Assembly (NCBI RefSeq): GCF_000223375.1
Contig: NC_017386.1
Coordinates: forward strand, 62,001-126,000
Direction of reading: 5' to 3'
Length of the DNA stretch: 64,000 bases
Source of the DNA: Ketogulonicigenium vulgare WSH-001
GTDB taxonomy: Bacteria; Pseudomonadota; Alphaproteobacteria; Rhodobacterales; Rhodobacteraceae
Shown here: piece by piece, positions 51,790 through 60,251 of the stretch
Layout: every line of letters begins with the position of its first letter
Position numbering within the stretch: the stretch's first letter is position 1
Translations under genes and position numbers: made by a program
Notes under the pieces: model-generated
Database searches by the model: none
The model's input: the letters and a program-made list of their open reading frames with translations, nothing else
What the model was told of the DNA's origin: nothing

Positions 51790-51819
51790 GTGACAGTTTG
51801 TCACATGCGACATTATGTC
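51790..51819. promoter_or_regulatory. Two adjacent dyads, probable operator
   Basis: GTGACA-GTT-TGTCAC (51790-51804) and GACAT-T-ATGTC (51809-51819), both perfect, centres 17 bases apart. Each is built from GACA/TGTC-like half sites. They start 33 bases upstream of the amine oxidase ATG, a position suiting repression. Confidence 0.5.
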
Positions 51820-52355
51820 AAGACGGGTTGTGCTGAATATTTTTGCGATCAGAAAAAATATATCTGTCTAAAACGTGCAATTAGAAGAATTGCGACCAAT
51901 AACTACGCATAGAAGTATGATATTCTCCTATGATCCGTTGTTGCTGCGCGGCGAAATATCAGATTCTGGGCGGCATTCGCTCCTTGCAGGCCATTCGCCG
52001 GCCGCGGCGGTGACGCGTCACATCCACCCAACTGGATCAGGTCGCAGCGATAAAAATATCGGCATGGGCCGCCCCAAGGGCACCTGCACACCGCAGCGCC
52101 GTTCAAGGCTTTTCATCCACCGCAGGTGACGGGAATTTCGCAGATGCCGGTGCGGCCTTGCGCGAATCGCATATCGTGCCGCGCGCACGCGCAGCCCTAA
52201 AATGGGCTCTCATCCGCATTGGCGTCAGGCGAGCTACAAATTTTTATCATGGGTTTATCCGCGCCTGAGTGGGAAATGGTCGGTCAATCCCGGAATTCAG
52301 TAAGAAGTTTTTCTGCTGGAACGGCCAAACGACACCAATCAACCCATTAAAAATA

Positions 52356-52375
52356 ATCATTGATCGCGCAATGAT
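52356..52375. promoter_or_regulatory. Inverted repeat upstream of the monooxygenase gene
   Basis: ATCATTG-ATCGCG-CAATGAT, a perfect 7-bp repeat 130 bases before the LLM monooxygenase. Possible binding site for the LysR regulator encoded at 59056-59985. Confidence 0.4.
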
Positions 52376-52504
52376 AACTCATTTGAAGCGCGGATGATCG
52401 GCTGACTAGATCGGCGAAACACCTGTCCAAATCATGGGCAGCGGGCCTGTCGCGACCGTCTTTCGCTGCGTGGGGTCCGCCTTTGGATCAACACGGAGAC
52501 GCAA

Positions 52505-53824
52505 ATGACATCGAAACGGCAGATCAAGCTTGGGCTGGTGCCAATGGGCGCGGGCGGCCCGTCGAAACATAACACCTGGCTTGATCCAGAGATCCCCGCC
52601 GATGCCAGTGTGAATATTGATTGGTTCATTGAGATCGCCAAACAGGCCGAAGCTGCGAAATTCGATCTGATCTTTATTGTCGACAGCCAGTTCATCACAC
52701 CCCATTCGCCGCCGCATTATCTGAACCGGCTAGAGCCGCTGACCCTGCTGTCGGCGCTGGCGACCCATACAAAGCATCTGGGTTTGGTCGGGACGCTGAC
52801 AACCTCGTATAACGAGCCGTATAACGTGGCGCGGCGTTTGGCGTCGCTTGATCTGATCAGCCATGGGCGTGCGGGCTGGAATCTGGTGACCAGCGGCGAT
52901 GCGGGCACCGCGCGCAACTACAACCGCGAGGATCATTACGATTACGATACCCGCTATGGCCGCGCGCTGGAACATGTAGAGGTGTCCAAAGGTCTGTGGA
53001 AGTCTTACCACGATGGTGCCTTCCCGCGCGACCGCAGCACCGGTCAGTTCCTTGATCCCTCAAAGCTGCAACCCCTTAACCACAAGGGACAGTATTTCCG
53101 CGTGGACGGCCCGCTGAATATCGAACGCTCGGCACAGGGCGAGCCGGTGCTGTTTCAGGCGGGCGATTCCGATCAGGGGCGTGATTTTGGCGCGCGCGTG
53201 GCCGAAGGGATCTTTACCCATGCCGCTTCGCTGGAAAGCGGGCAGGCGTTTTACAAAGATATCAAATCGCGCGCCGCAGCCTATGGCCGCCAACCGGACG
53301 AGATTGTCATCCTGCCCGGCGCGGAAATTGTCGTCGGCGATACCGATGCAGAGGCCCGCGATCTCGAGCGTCATTATCATTTTGCAGATCAAAGCTTTGA
53401 TCAGGCTTTGGCCGAATTCGGCCGCTCGTTCGGCTGGCATGACTTCCGCCAATACGATCTTGATGCGCCATTTCCGGTCGGCGCTTTGGAATATGCGCGC
53501 AACAGCTTTTTCACCCGGTCAAAGCAGTTGACCGAGCTTGCGGTCGCGCGGGGCTATACCCTGCGCCAAATGATCGAACATATCCGCGAGCCGCACCCCG
53601 GGGCCTTTGTCGGCAGCGCCGAGACGGTCGCGCGCGAGATTATCCGCTGGTTCGACGCCGAGGCGTTTGACGGGCTGAATGTACGGCTGGGGCACCCCGC
53701 CAATTTCCGCCGCTTTACCGACGAGGTCATCCCGATCCTGCAAGCGCGCGGCTATTTCCGCACGGATTACGAGGCCACGACACTGCGCGGCAATCTGGGT
53801 CTGCGCATTCCGACAAACGCGTGA
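52505..53824 (+). CDS. LLM class flavin-dependent monooxygenase (NtaA/SnaA/DszA type)
   Basis: 439 aa. Two-component FMNH2-dependent monooxygenase family whose members act on nitrilotriacetate, EDTA, dibenzothiophene sulfone or alkyl sulfur compounds and need a separate flavin reductase. Blocks seen: NTWLDPEIPADASVNIDWFI, FDLIFIVDSQFI, GLVGTLTTSYNEPYNVARRL, ISHGRAGWNLVTSGDAGTAR, NYNREDHYDYDTRYGRALE, SQGEPVLFQAGDSDQGRDF-like region near residue 210. First gene of an operon with a complete oligopeptide-type importer, suggesting that the imported compound is its substrate. No reductase gene is in the window. Confidence 0.93.
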   Translation: MTSKRQIKLGLVPMGAGGPSKHNTWLDPEIPADASVNIDWFIEIAKQAEAAKFDLIFIVDSQFITPHSPPHYLNRLEPLTLLSALATHTKHLGLVGTLTTSYNEPYNVARRLASLDLISHGRAGWNLVTSGDAGTARNYNREDHYDYDTRYGRALEHVEVSKGLWKSYHDGAFPRDRSTGQFLDPSKLQPLNHKGQYFRVDGPLNIERSAQGEPVLFQAGDSDQGRDFGARVAEGIFTHAASLESGQAFYKDIKSRAAAYGRQPDEIVILPGAEIVVGDTDAEARDLERHYHFADQSFDQALAEFGRSFGWHDFRQYDLDAPFPVGALEYARNSFFTRSKQLTELAVARGYTLRQMIEHIREPHPGAFVGSAETVAREIIRWFDAEAFDGLNVRLGHPANFRRFTDEVIPILQARGYFRTDYEATTLRGNLGLRIPTNA

Positions 53825-53854
53825 TGTATTTCATAAAAACAAGGGATTAGGATC

Positions 53855-55366
53855 ATGGCGTATAGAATGAAATTGGCCGGTTTTGTTGCGGGAATCGCGC
53901 TGGCCTTCGGCGCAAGCGGCGCGGCGGCGCAAGACGATCCGTCAGTGCTGCGGTGGGCTGCGCCCCTTGTGCCGCATTGGGACCCGATCGTGCAGGGCAG
54001 CGGCTATGGGTTTAACCAAACCTATCTGGCCTATGCGCCGCTGACCGAAATCGACGAAAACGGCAATGCTGTACCCGGTTTGGCCGAAAGCTGGACCTAT
54101 AACGCGGCGGGGGATCAGGTCACATTCCACCTGCGTCCGGGCCTGACCTTTCACGATGGCAGTCCCGTCAACGCCGAGGCGGTGAAACGCTATCTTGAAC
54201 GGGCACAGACACAGACCAATTCGGCGCTGGCGGGCGATCTTACCTCGATCCGCGAGATCACCGCCGATAGCGAGACCGATGTCACGCTGCATCTGACGCA
54301 GGTGGATTACCAGATCCCGCTGCTATTGGGCAGCCGCGTGGCGCAGATCACCAGCCCCGTGGCCGCCGAAGATCCTGCCGCGCTCAATCAATGGCCGGTA
54401 GGTGCCGGCCCATTCCGTGTCGTCGAATACGTCCCGGAATCCCATATCTTCTTTGAGAAATTCGACGGCTATTGGAATGCCGAGAATATCTTTATCGACC
54501 GTGTCGAGCTTTATGCCGAGCCCGAGCCCTCGCAATTGGTCGCAGCACTGCAAACCGGTGTGTATGACTTTGCCTATGGTCTTGCCCCAAGCCAGGCTGA
54601 TCTGGCGCGGCGCGCCGGGCTGGATGTCATTGCCTATCCTGTTTATTCGGCGTGGAACCTCAGCATCAATGTAAATGTCCCGCCCTTTGACAACCCGGCG
54701 GTTGTTGACGCCATCCGCCACGGTATCAACCGCCAAGAGCTGGTCGACGTTGTCACCTTTGGGGCAGGGACGCCCACGACGCAGCCTTTCCCGGCCCATT
54801 ACGTCGCCTATGACCCCCAATCCGCCGATCTGTGGCCCTATGACCCCGCGCTGGCGCGTCAGATTTTGGCCGATGCGGGCTTTGGCCCCGGCGATATCAC
54901 GGTGGATTTTGCCGTGCGCAACCAGCCCGGCACCGGCCAAGCCACGAACGAGCTGTTGCAAGCCCAGCTGGCGGCGATTGGCATCAACGCCCAATTGCGG
55001 GTAATCGCGGACTGGGCGACGCCATTCTTTGGCAAAGACCTGGCTCTGTCGACCTATTCGACGACAGGGCGCGAGTCCCCGGTCCAGACGTTAACGGCGC
55101 ATTTCGGGCCACGTGGGCCGCTGAACCTGTCGGGCGGCTATGTGCCAGAGGGATTTGACGAGGCGATCAAGCTGGCCCGCGAAACTCCCCTCGATTCCCC
55201 GGATTATGCCGCCAATTTGCAAGCCGCCACGCGCGCCGCGCTGCAAAGCCGGGCCTTGGTCTTCACCTTTTCGCTGCCGGTCACCATCGTGAAATCGCCG
55301 CGGGTTTCTGACCCGCCGCTGATCCCCGGACAGATCCACCTGACCGGCGTGCGGATTTCTGACTGA
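53855..55366 (+). CDS. ABC transporter substrate-binding protein, family 5
   Basis: 503 aa. Signal peptide MAYRMKLAGFVAGIALAFGA with cleavage near GAAAQD. SBP_bac_5 features: VPGLAESWTYNAAGDQVTFH, LRPGLTFHDGSPVNAEAVKR, WPVGAGPFRVVEYVPESHIF, VVDAIRHGINRQELVDVV. AGGA before ATG 53855; ATG 53867 is an alternative. Receptor for the importer of the monooxygenase operon; ligand likely a small organic nitrogen or sulfur compound (inference). Confidence 0.92.
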   Translation: MAYRMKLAGFVAGIALAFGASGAAAQDDPSVLRWAAPLVPHWDPIVQGSGYGFNQTYLAYAPLTEIDENGNAVPGLAESWTYNAAGDQVTFHLRPGLTFHDGSPVNAEAVKRYLERAQTQTNSALAGDLTSIREITADSETDVTLHLTQVDYQIPLLLGSRVAQITSPVAAEDPAALNQWPVGAGPFRVVEYVPESHIFFEKFDGYWNAENIFIDRVELYAEPEPSQLVAALQTGVYDFAYGLAPSQADLARRAGLDVIAYPVYSAWNLSINVNVPPFDNPAVVDAIRHGINRQELVDVVTFGAGTPTTQPFPAHYVAYDPQSADLWPYDPALARQILADAGFGPGDITVDFAVRNQPGTGQATNELLQAQLAAIGINAQLRVIADWATPFFGKDLALSTYSTTGRESPVQTLTAHFGPRGPLNLSGGYVPEGFDEAIKLARETPLDSPDYAANLQAATRAALQSRALVFTFSLPVTIVKSPRVSDPPLIPGQIHLTGVRISD

Positions 55367-55379
55367 CAGCCTTCACCCC

Positions 55380-55409
55380 TGTAACGGCGCAGCGTCCTGC
55401 GCCGTTACA
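55380..55409 (+). other. Perfect stem-loop between SBP and permease genes
   Basis: TGTAACGGCGCAG, CGTC loop, CTGCGCCGTTACA: a perfect 13-bp stem 13 bases after the SBP stop, without U-tract. Probably protects the SBP message and lowers expression of the permeases. Confidence 0.65.
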
Positions 55410-55433
55410 TTGATACAGCGACGGGACTGACCG

Positions 55434-56444
55434 ATGACTGAACTGCCCCCTGCTTTTGCACCGCGCCCATGGTTTGGCACCGCAATCGGCGCAACGCTGC
55501 GTGTCATCGGACAGATGATCGTGGTGTTCGTGACCGTGTTCTTTTTCGCAACTTTGGTGACATTCGGGCTGCAGGCCCTCAGCGGTCTTAGCCCCGCGCA
55601 TCTGCAACTGGCCGAATCCGCGACACCCGAAGCGATTGCGGCGCTGGAACATGAATGGGGTCTGGATCGCCCCCTGTGGGAAAGATATCTCAGCTGGCTT
55701 GCCGGGATCGCGGTCGGTGATCTGGGCCGCAGTTGGTATAATGGGGCCAGCGTATCGGCGCTGTTGGCGGCACGCGCGGCGGTCAGCCTGTCTGTTGCGG
55801 GTCTGGCCCTGATCATTGGCGTTGTCTTGGGTTTCTTGCTGGGCGTGCTATCGGCGCGTCTGCAAGGTAGCTGGGTCGATCGCGGCATTACGGCCTTCAC
55901 CACCTTTATGGGGGTTATGCCGCCTTTCGTCGTGGGCACAGCGCTGGTCGCAATTTTCGCCGTCGGCCTGAACTGGTTTCCCTCGGCCGGATATGTCCCG
56001 ATCGGGCGCGGGGGTGTGTGTCTGTGGTTGCATCACCTGTGGTTGCCCGCCATCGCGCTCAGCTTTGACACGGTTGCGGATATTGCCCGCCAATTGCGGG
56101 CCGGCCTTGTGCAGGCGCAGCGCGAAAATTACGTCACCGGCGCGATTGTGCGCGGCCTCTCGCCCGAGCGTGTCTTTTGGACACAGGCGCTGCGGGGCGG
56201 CAGCGGGCCCGCGCTGACCATGCTGGGCATGAAATTCCCCAATCTATTGGGCGGCGCTGTGGTGACCGAGGCGGTCTTTGGCCTCGCAGGCTATGGCAAA
56301 TTCGCAGCCGATAGCGCCAATCGCGGCGATGTGCCGGCGGTGCAGGGCGTTCTGGTTGTCGCCATCGTGCTGGTTGTCGCCTTTAACCTGCTGATCAACC
56401 TGCTGCTCTTGCGGCTTAATCCCGCTGCGGCGCGCGGCGTTTAG
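55434..56444 (+). CDS. ABC transporter permease, DppB type
   Basis: 336 aa. N-terminal membrane segment near residues 28-50, periplasmic domain with HEWGLDRPLWERYLSWLAGI, coupling loop QRENYVTGAIVRGLSPERVF near 230 and C-terminal LLINLLLLRLNPAAARGV. The pattern is somewhat divergent from classical DppB (the usual YxxxDPR end is replaced by LNPAAARGV). Next gene starts 12 bases on. Confidence 0.9.
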   Translation: MTELPPAFAPRPWFGTAIGATLRVIGQMIVVFVTVFFFATLVTFGLQALSGLSPAHLQLAESATPEAIAALEHEWGLDRPLWERYLSWLAGIAVGDLGRSWYNGASVSALLAARAAVSLSVAGLALIIGVVLGFLLGVLSARLQGSWVDRGITAFTTFMGVMPPFVVGTALVAIFAVGLNWFPSAGYVPIGRGGVCLWLHHLWLPAIALSFDTVADIARQLRAGLVQAQRENYVTGAIVRGLSPERVFWTQALRGGSGPALTMLGMKFPNLLGGAVVTEAVFGLAGYGKFAADSANRGDVPAVQGVLVVAIVLVVAFNLLINLLLLRLNPAAARGV

Positions 56445-56456
56445 GGGGAAATGCCA

Positions 56457-57329
56457 ATGATCCGCAAAATCTGGTCGCTGCCGTCCGGGCGTATCTCGAT
56501 CCTCTTCTTGCTTTTTATCCTGACGCTTGCGGTCTTTGGCCCGTGGCTGGCGCCCTATGATCCGCTGCGCGGCTCTGCGGCGGTGCTGGCCCATCCCAGC
56601 GCCGCGCATTGGCTGGGCACGGATTATATGGGCCGTGATGTCCTTAGCCGCATTCTGGCGGGATCGACCATCAGCGTGTTCGGATCGGTTCAGGTGGCCA
56701 TCATCGCGCTGGTGGTGGGTGCCATTCCGGGGATCTTGTCGGTCTACCTGGGGCGCAGCTTTGAATGGCTGACCTTGCGGCTGGTCGACACATTGATCGC
56801 ACTGCCGTTTCTGGTGTTCGCCGTCGCGGTCACAGCCCTTCTAGGAAATGCCATTCCGCAGGCGATGCTGGTGGTCGGGGTGATGGTCTCGCCGGTCTTT
56901 TACCGCGTGGCGCGTGCCGCAACACTGGGCATCTCGCGCGCGCAATATGTCGAGGCGGCGATGCTATCGGGGGCCTCGACCGGATGGATCGTGCGCCACC
57001 ATGTCTGGTCAAAGGTGATGCCGGCCATTGCCGTGGCGCTTGCAAATACAATGGGCACCGGGTTTGTGGTCGTCTCTAGCCTGACATTCCTTGGGATTGG
57101 CGTGCAGCCGCCCGCGCCGACCTGGGGCGGGGTGCTGGCCTCTGACCTCGGCTATCTGGGCTTTCGGCCCTATGCGCCCATTTTCACCACCGTGCTAATC
57201 GTGCTGACGGTGCTGGCGTTTAACCTGCTGGCGGATGTGATCCGCGATGTGACGGGCGAGGCGGGGCGCAGTTTGCTGTTGCGCCGCAAGACCGCGCCCA
57301 TGCCCGCAACCGCAACCGGAGGGAACTGA
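56457..57329 (+). CDS. ABC transporter permease, DppC type
   Basis: 290 aa. HWLGTDYMGRDVLSRILAGS is the DppC signature; coupling loop EAAMLSGASTGWIVRHHVWS near 175; GIGVQPPAPTWGGVLASDLG near 215. ATG 56457 is eight bases from AGGGGGA, a better spacing than ATG 56451 directly beside it. The TGA stop overlaps the ATG of the ATPase gene (TGATG). Confidence 0.92.
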   Translation: MIRKIWSLPSGRISILFLLFILTLAVFGPWLAPYDPLRGSAAVLAHPSAAHWLGTDYMGRDVLSRILAGSTISVFGSVQVAIIALVVGAIPGILSVYLGRSFEWLTLRLVDTLIALPFLVFAVAVTALLGNAIPQAMLVVGVMVSPVFYRVARAATLGISRAQYVEAAMLSGASTGWIVRHHVWSKVMPAIAVALANTMGTGFVVVSSLTFLGIGVQPPAPTWGGVLASDLGYLGFRPYAPIFTTVLIVLTVLAFNLLADVIRDVTGEAGRSLLLRRKTAPMPATATGGN

Positions 57330-59059
57330 TGTCGTTCAATCGCCCGCTTTCAACGCAAGACCATATCGCCGCAGGGCCCCAGCCACCGCGCGACAGCACA
57401 CCGCTGCTGCAGGTGGCAGACCTGCATATTGGCAATCTGGCAACCGGCGAGGATCAGGTGCGCGGCGTATCTTTCAGCCTGCATCCACGGCAGGTGATCG
57501 GGATCGTTGGCGAATCTGGTTCTGGTAAGACACTGACATGTCGCGCGATTTTGGGCATTCTACCGCAGCTCTTTACCGTCTCGGCTGGCCAGATTGCGCT
57601 ATTTGGCAAGGATGCCGCGGCGCTGACACCCAAACAGTGGACGGCGCTGCGTGGCCTTTCGCTGACCGCGATTTTCCAAGATCCGGGATCTTATCTGAAC
57701 CCTTCTGCGCATGTCGGCCCGCAAATCGCCGAAACGCTGCGGCTAAAGCGGGGCCTGAACCGCCGCGCGGCCAATGCACATGCCCTGCAAATGCTGCGCG
57801 ATGTGCGTCTGCATGACCCCGAACGCGTCTTCAACCAATATCCGTTTGAGCTATCGGGCGGCATGTTGCAGCGCGTGCTGATCGCCGCCGCCATCTCGCT
57901 GGACCCGCAGATCCTGATCGCGGATGAGGTGACGACCGCGCTGGATGTGACCGTGCAGGCCGAGGTTCTCGACCTGCTGGTCGAGCTGAAAGACAAGAAC
58001 GGGCTGGCGTTGATCGTCATCTCGCATGATCTGGCGGTTGTCGCGCAGATCTGCGACGAGGTTCTGGTGATGCGCGCGGGCGAAGTGGTGGAACATGGGC
58101 CCACCCGGCAGGTGCTGCACCACCCCCGCCACAGCTATACAAAGCTGCTGATCTCGGAACATGCGCAATACGGGCTCGAGCGGTTCTTGGATGGCACGCC
58201 CGACCTGCCCACAGGTGATGAGACCGCCCGCGATGCGATTGCCGTGACGGGCCTGTCGGTCAGTCTGGGGCAGGGGCGGCAGGCGAAATCCGTACTGCAC
58301 GGGATCGATCTGCGCGTCACCGCTGGCAGCGCCGTTGGTATCATTGGCGAGACCGGCTCAGGCAAGACCACATTGGCACGCACGCTGGTCGGCCTTGTGC
58401 AGGCGCGCGCGGGTCAGATCCGTATCAATGGCGAAGAGGTCACCGCATTCACGCCCGCGCAATGGCGCGATTTTCGGCGGCGCGGCGTGATCCAGTATGT
58501 TTTTCAAGATCCGCTGCGCAGCCTCGACCCCGAGGCAACCATCGCCCAATCCTTGGCCGAACCGCTGCTGCTGCGGGGGCTGCCGCGCGCACAGATCGAT
58601 GCCCGCATCGCGGCGCAGATCCAGCGGGTCGATCTGGCGGCAGAGCTGCTGCAGCGTTTCCCCGGCGAGCTGTCGGGCGGCCAGCGCCAGCGTGTTCTGC
58701 TGGCACGGGCATTGGTAACCGCGCCTGCCATTTTGGTGCTGGATGAGCCTGTCAGTGCATTGGACGCGGCCAATCGGGTGCAAGTTCTGGAAATACTGAA
58801 TGCGTTGCGCGCGGGGGGCACAACCTTGGTCTTTATCTCGCATGACCTGGGATCGGTTGCGGGGGTCACGGATCGTGTGGCGGTGCTGTATCGTGGCCGC
58901 ATCGTCGAATACGCCCCCACGCCCGAGGTGATCAATCGGCCGCAGCACCCCTATACCCGTCTGCTGGTCGGCTCTGCCCCGGTTCTGAACGGCGGATCGG
59001 ATCGCCGGGCGGATCGCGCAAAACGACAGGCCCTGCGCCGCGCGCTAGAGCAGCTTTAA
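57329..59059 (+). CDS. Dual ABC ATPase (DppD-DppF fusion)
   Basis: 576 aa with two nucleotide-binding domains. N-half: GESGSGKTLTCRA, LSGGMLQRVLIA, ILIADEVTTALDV (Val replaces Pro after the catalytic Glu). C-half: GETGSGKTTLART, LSGGQRQRVLLARA, ILVLDEPVSALDA. C-terminal tail QHPYTRLLVGSAPVLNG is short and lacks the cysteine motif seen in the separate ATPases at 15788-17754. Last gene of the monooxygenase operon; its stop overlaps that of the convergent lysR gene. Confidence 0.94.
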   Translation: MSFNRPLSTQDHIAAGPQPPRDSTPLLQVADLHIGNLATGEDQVRGVSFSLHPRQVIGIVGESGSGKTLTCRAILGILPQLFTVSAGQIALFGKDAAALTPKQWTALRGLSLTAIFQDPGSYLNPSAHVGPQIAETLRLKRGLNRRAANAHALQMLRDVRLHDPERVFNQYPFELSGGMLQRVLIAAAISLDPQILIADEVTTALDVTVQAEVLDLLVELKDKNGLALIVISHDLAVVAQICDEVLVMRAGEVVEHGPTRQVLHHPRHSYTKLLISEHAQYGLERFLDGTPDLPTGDETARDAIAVTGLSVSLGQGRQAKSVLHGIDLRVTAGSAVGIIGETGSGKTTLARTLVGLVQARAGQIRINGEEVTAFTPAQWRDFRRRGVIQYVFQDPLRSLDPEATIAQSLAEPLLLRGLPRAQIDARIAAQIQRVDLAAELLQRFPGELSGGQRQRVLLARALVTAPAILVLDEPVSALDAANRVQVLEILNALRAGGTTLVFISHDLGSVAGVTDRVAVLYRGRIVEYAPTPEVINRPQHPYTRLLVGSAPVLNGGSDRRADRAKRQALRRALEQL

Positions 59060-59985
59060 GCGCTGCCCTCGTCGTCTGGCGGGCCCGTCAACTGGCTGTC
59101 CAGCACCGAGAGCAGCTCGATCACGAAACGGGCGGTGGCACTGGGCATATCGCTGCGCATGATCGCGCGCAGCCGTACCGTGCCCAATGTCGCAGGCAAA
59201 GGCGTACCACTGGGCAGGTTATAGACCGGATGCACCCCGCGCGGGCGCCCCAATGCGGTGCGGGCGGTGATCCCGATCCCCGCTTCGACCGCAGCCCATA
59301 TGCCCGTCAGGCTGGTGCTGGTGAAGGCAAGGCGCCAAGGAATACCTGCCGCATCCAAAGCCGCAATCGCACGATCACGGAACATGCAAGGCGCGCCCAT
59401 CAACACCAGCGGCACCGGCGCGCCCGGCACCAGCCGTGTGGCGCGCGCGCCAATCCAATCCGTTGTATAGGCAGAGATATCTCGATAGTGCAAAGCGCTG
59501 TCGTCGTTATCCACCTGTTGTTCGTTGCGCCACACCACTGCGATATCCAGCGCCTTTGCGACCAGATCCTCGATCAGCTTACGGTTACGATCAACGCGCG
59601 CCTCGACCAGCATTTCGGGATGGGTATGCGCCAGCCGCATCAAGACTTTGGGCAAGCAGATTTCAGCGACATCGGGCGGAATGCCAAGGCGGGTTTCGCC
59701 CGCAACATCCTGTGACCGCAGCGTCGCGACCACCTCGTCATTCATATCCAAAATACGCAGCGCATAGCGATAGAGGGTCTCGCCCGTCGGGCTGAGGATC
59801 AGGCCGCGCCCCTGTTTTTCCAGCAGACGCACCCCTGTGATTTGTTCCAACCGTTTGATCTGCAAGCTGATCGCGGATTGCGTGCGCCCGATCTGTTGGG
59901 CGGCCTGCGAAAAGCTACCCAGTTGCACGCCGGTCACAAAGGTGCGCAGCAGATTTATTTCCAAATTTGCCTTGTTCGCACGCAT
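59056..59985 (-). CDS. LysR family transcriptional regulator
   Basis: 309 aa. HTH residues about 8-67: INLLRTFVTGVQLGSFSQAA, QQIGRTQSAISLQIKRLEQ. Effector domain from about 92 with GETRLGIPPDVAEICLPKVL. ATG 59985 follows AGGAG; the frame extends upstream to 60105 but over a perfect palindrome and without ribosome site. Convergent with the monooxygenase-ABC operon, so its likely regulator, although it could also govern other genes. Confidence 0.92.
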   Translation of the reverse strand: MRANKANLEINLLRTFVTGVQLGSFSQAAQQIGRTQSAISLQIKRLEQITGVRLLEKQGRGLILSPTGETLYRYALRILDMNDEVVATLRSQDVAGETRLGIPPDVAEICLPKVLMRLAHTHPEMLVEARVDRNRKLIEDLVAKALDIAVVWRNEQQVDNDDSALHYRDISAYTTDWIGARATRLVPGAPVPLVLMGAPCMFRDRAIAALDAAGIPWRLAFTSTSLTGIWAAVEAGIGITARTALGRPRGVHPVYNLPSGTPLPATLGTVRLRAIMRSDMPSATARFVIELLSVLDSQLTGPPDDEGSA

Positions 59986-60051
59986 CACCGCTCCTGTGAT
60001 CTGGTGCACCCTGCCAATGCACGCGATTGCCATCGGATCGAAAGCGCAGCA

Positions 60052-60069
60052 GTCCCATCGCGATGGGAC
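60052..60069. promoter_or_regulatory. Perfect 18-bp palindrome upstream of lysR
   Basis: GTCCCATCGCGATGGGAC, 67 bases before the lysR ATG. Likely a regulator binding site, possibly autoregulatory. It shares the central ATCGCG with the inverted repeat at 52356. Confidence 0.55.
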
Positions 60070-60215
60070 CGGTATTGCTGCTTTTCCGGTGGATGGATCA
60101 CGCAAGAAACCTCACAGATAATCGCCCGAATTGGAATAGTTTGGACGTATTGATTTGTGGGCCGGCAAGAGAACAATCGATCGCCTTTGCGATCATACGC
60201 GCAAGATATACGCTA

Positions 60216-60247
60216 TGTGGGGCGGCACCCATCGGCGCCGCCCCACA
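60216..60247 (-). terminator. Hairpin after tctA
   Basis: TGTGGGGCGGC, 10-nt loop, GCCGCCCCACA: perfect 11-bp stem directly after the tctA stop. No U-tract on the minus strand. Confidence 0.65.
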
Positions 60248-60251
60248 GGCA

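Larger units (their letters stand above)
51758..52504. other. Divergent intergenic region
   Basis: 747 bases between the amine oxidase (-) and the monooxygenase operon (+). Contains the dyads at 51790-51819 near the amine oxidase start and an inverted repeat at 52356-52375. The open frame at 51875-52129 lacks a ribosome site and family resemblance. AT-rich stretches at 51835-51880 and 52340-52385 may hold promoters. Confidence 0.45.

Noticed and set aside
51875..52129. 84-codon + frame in the gap before the monooxygenase
   Set aside because: No ribosome site, no family resemblance, mixed shadow composition.
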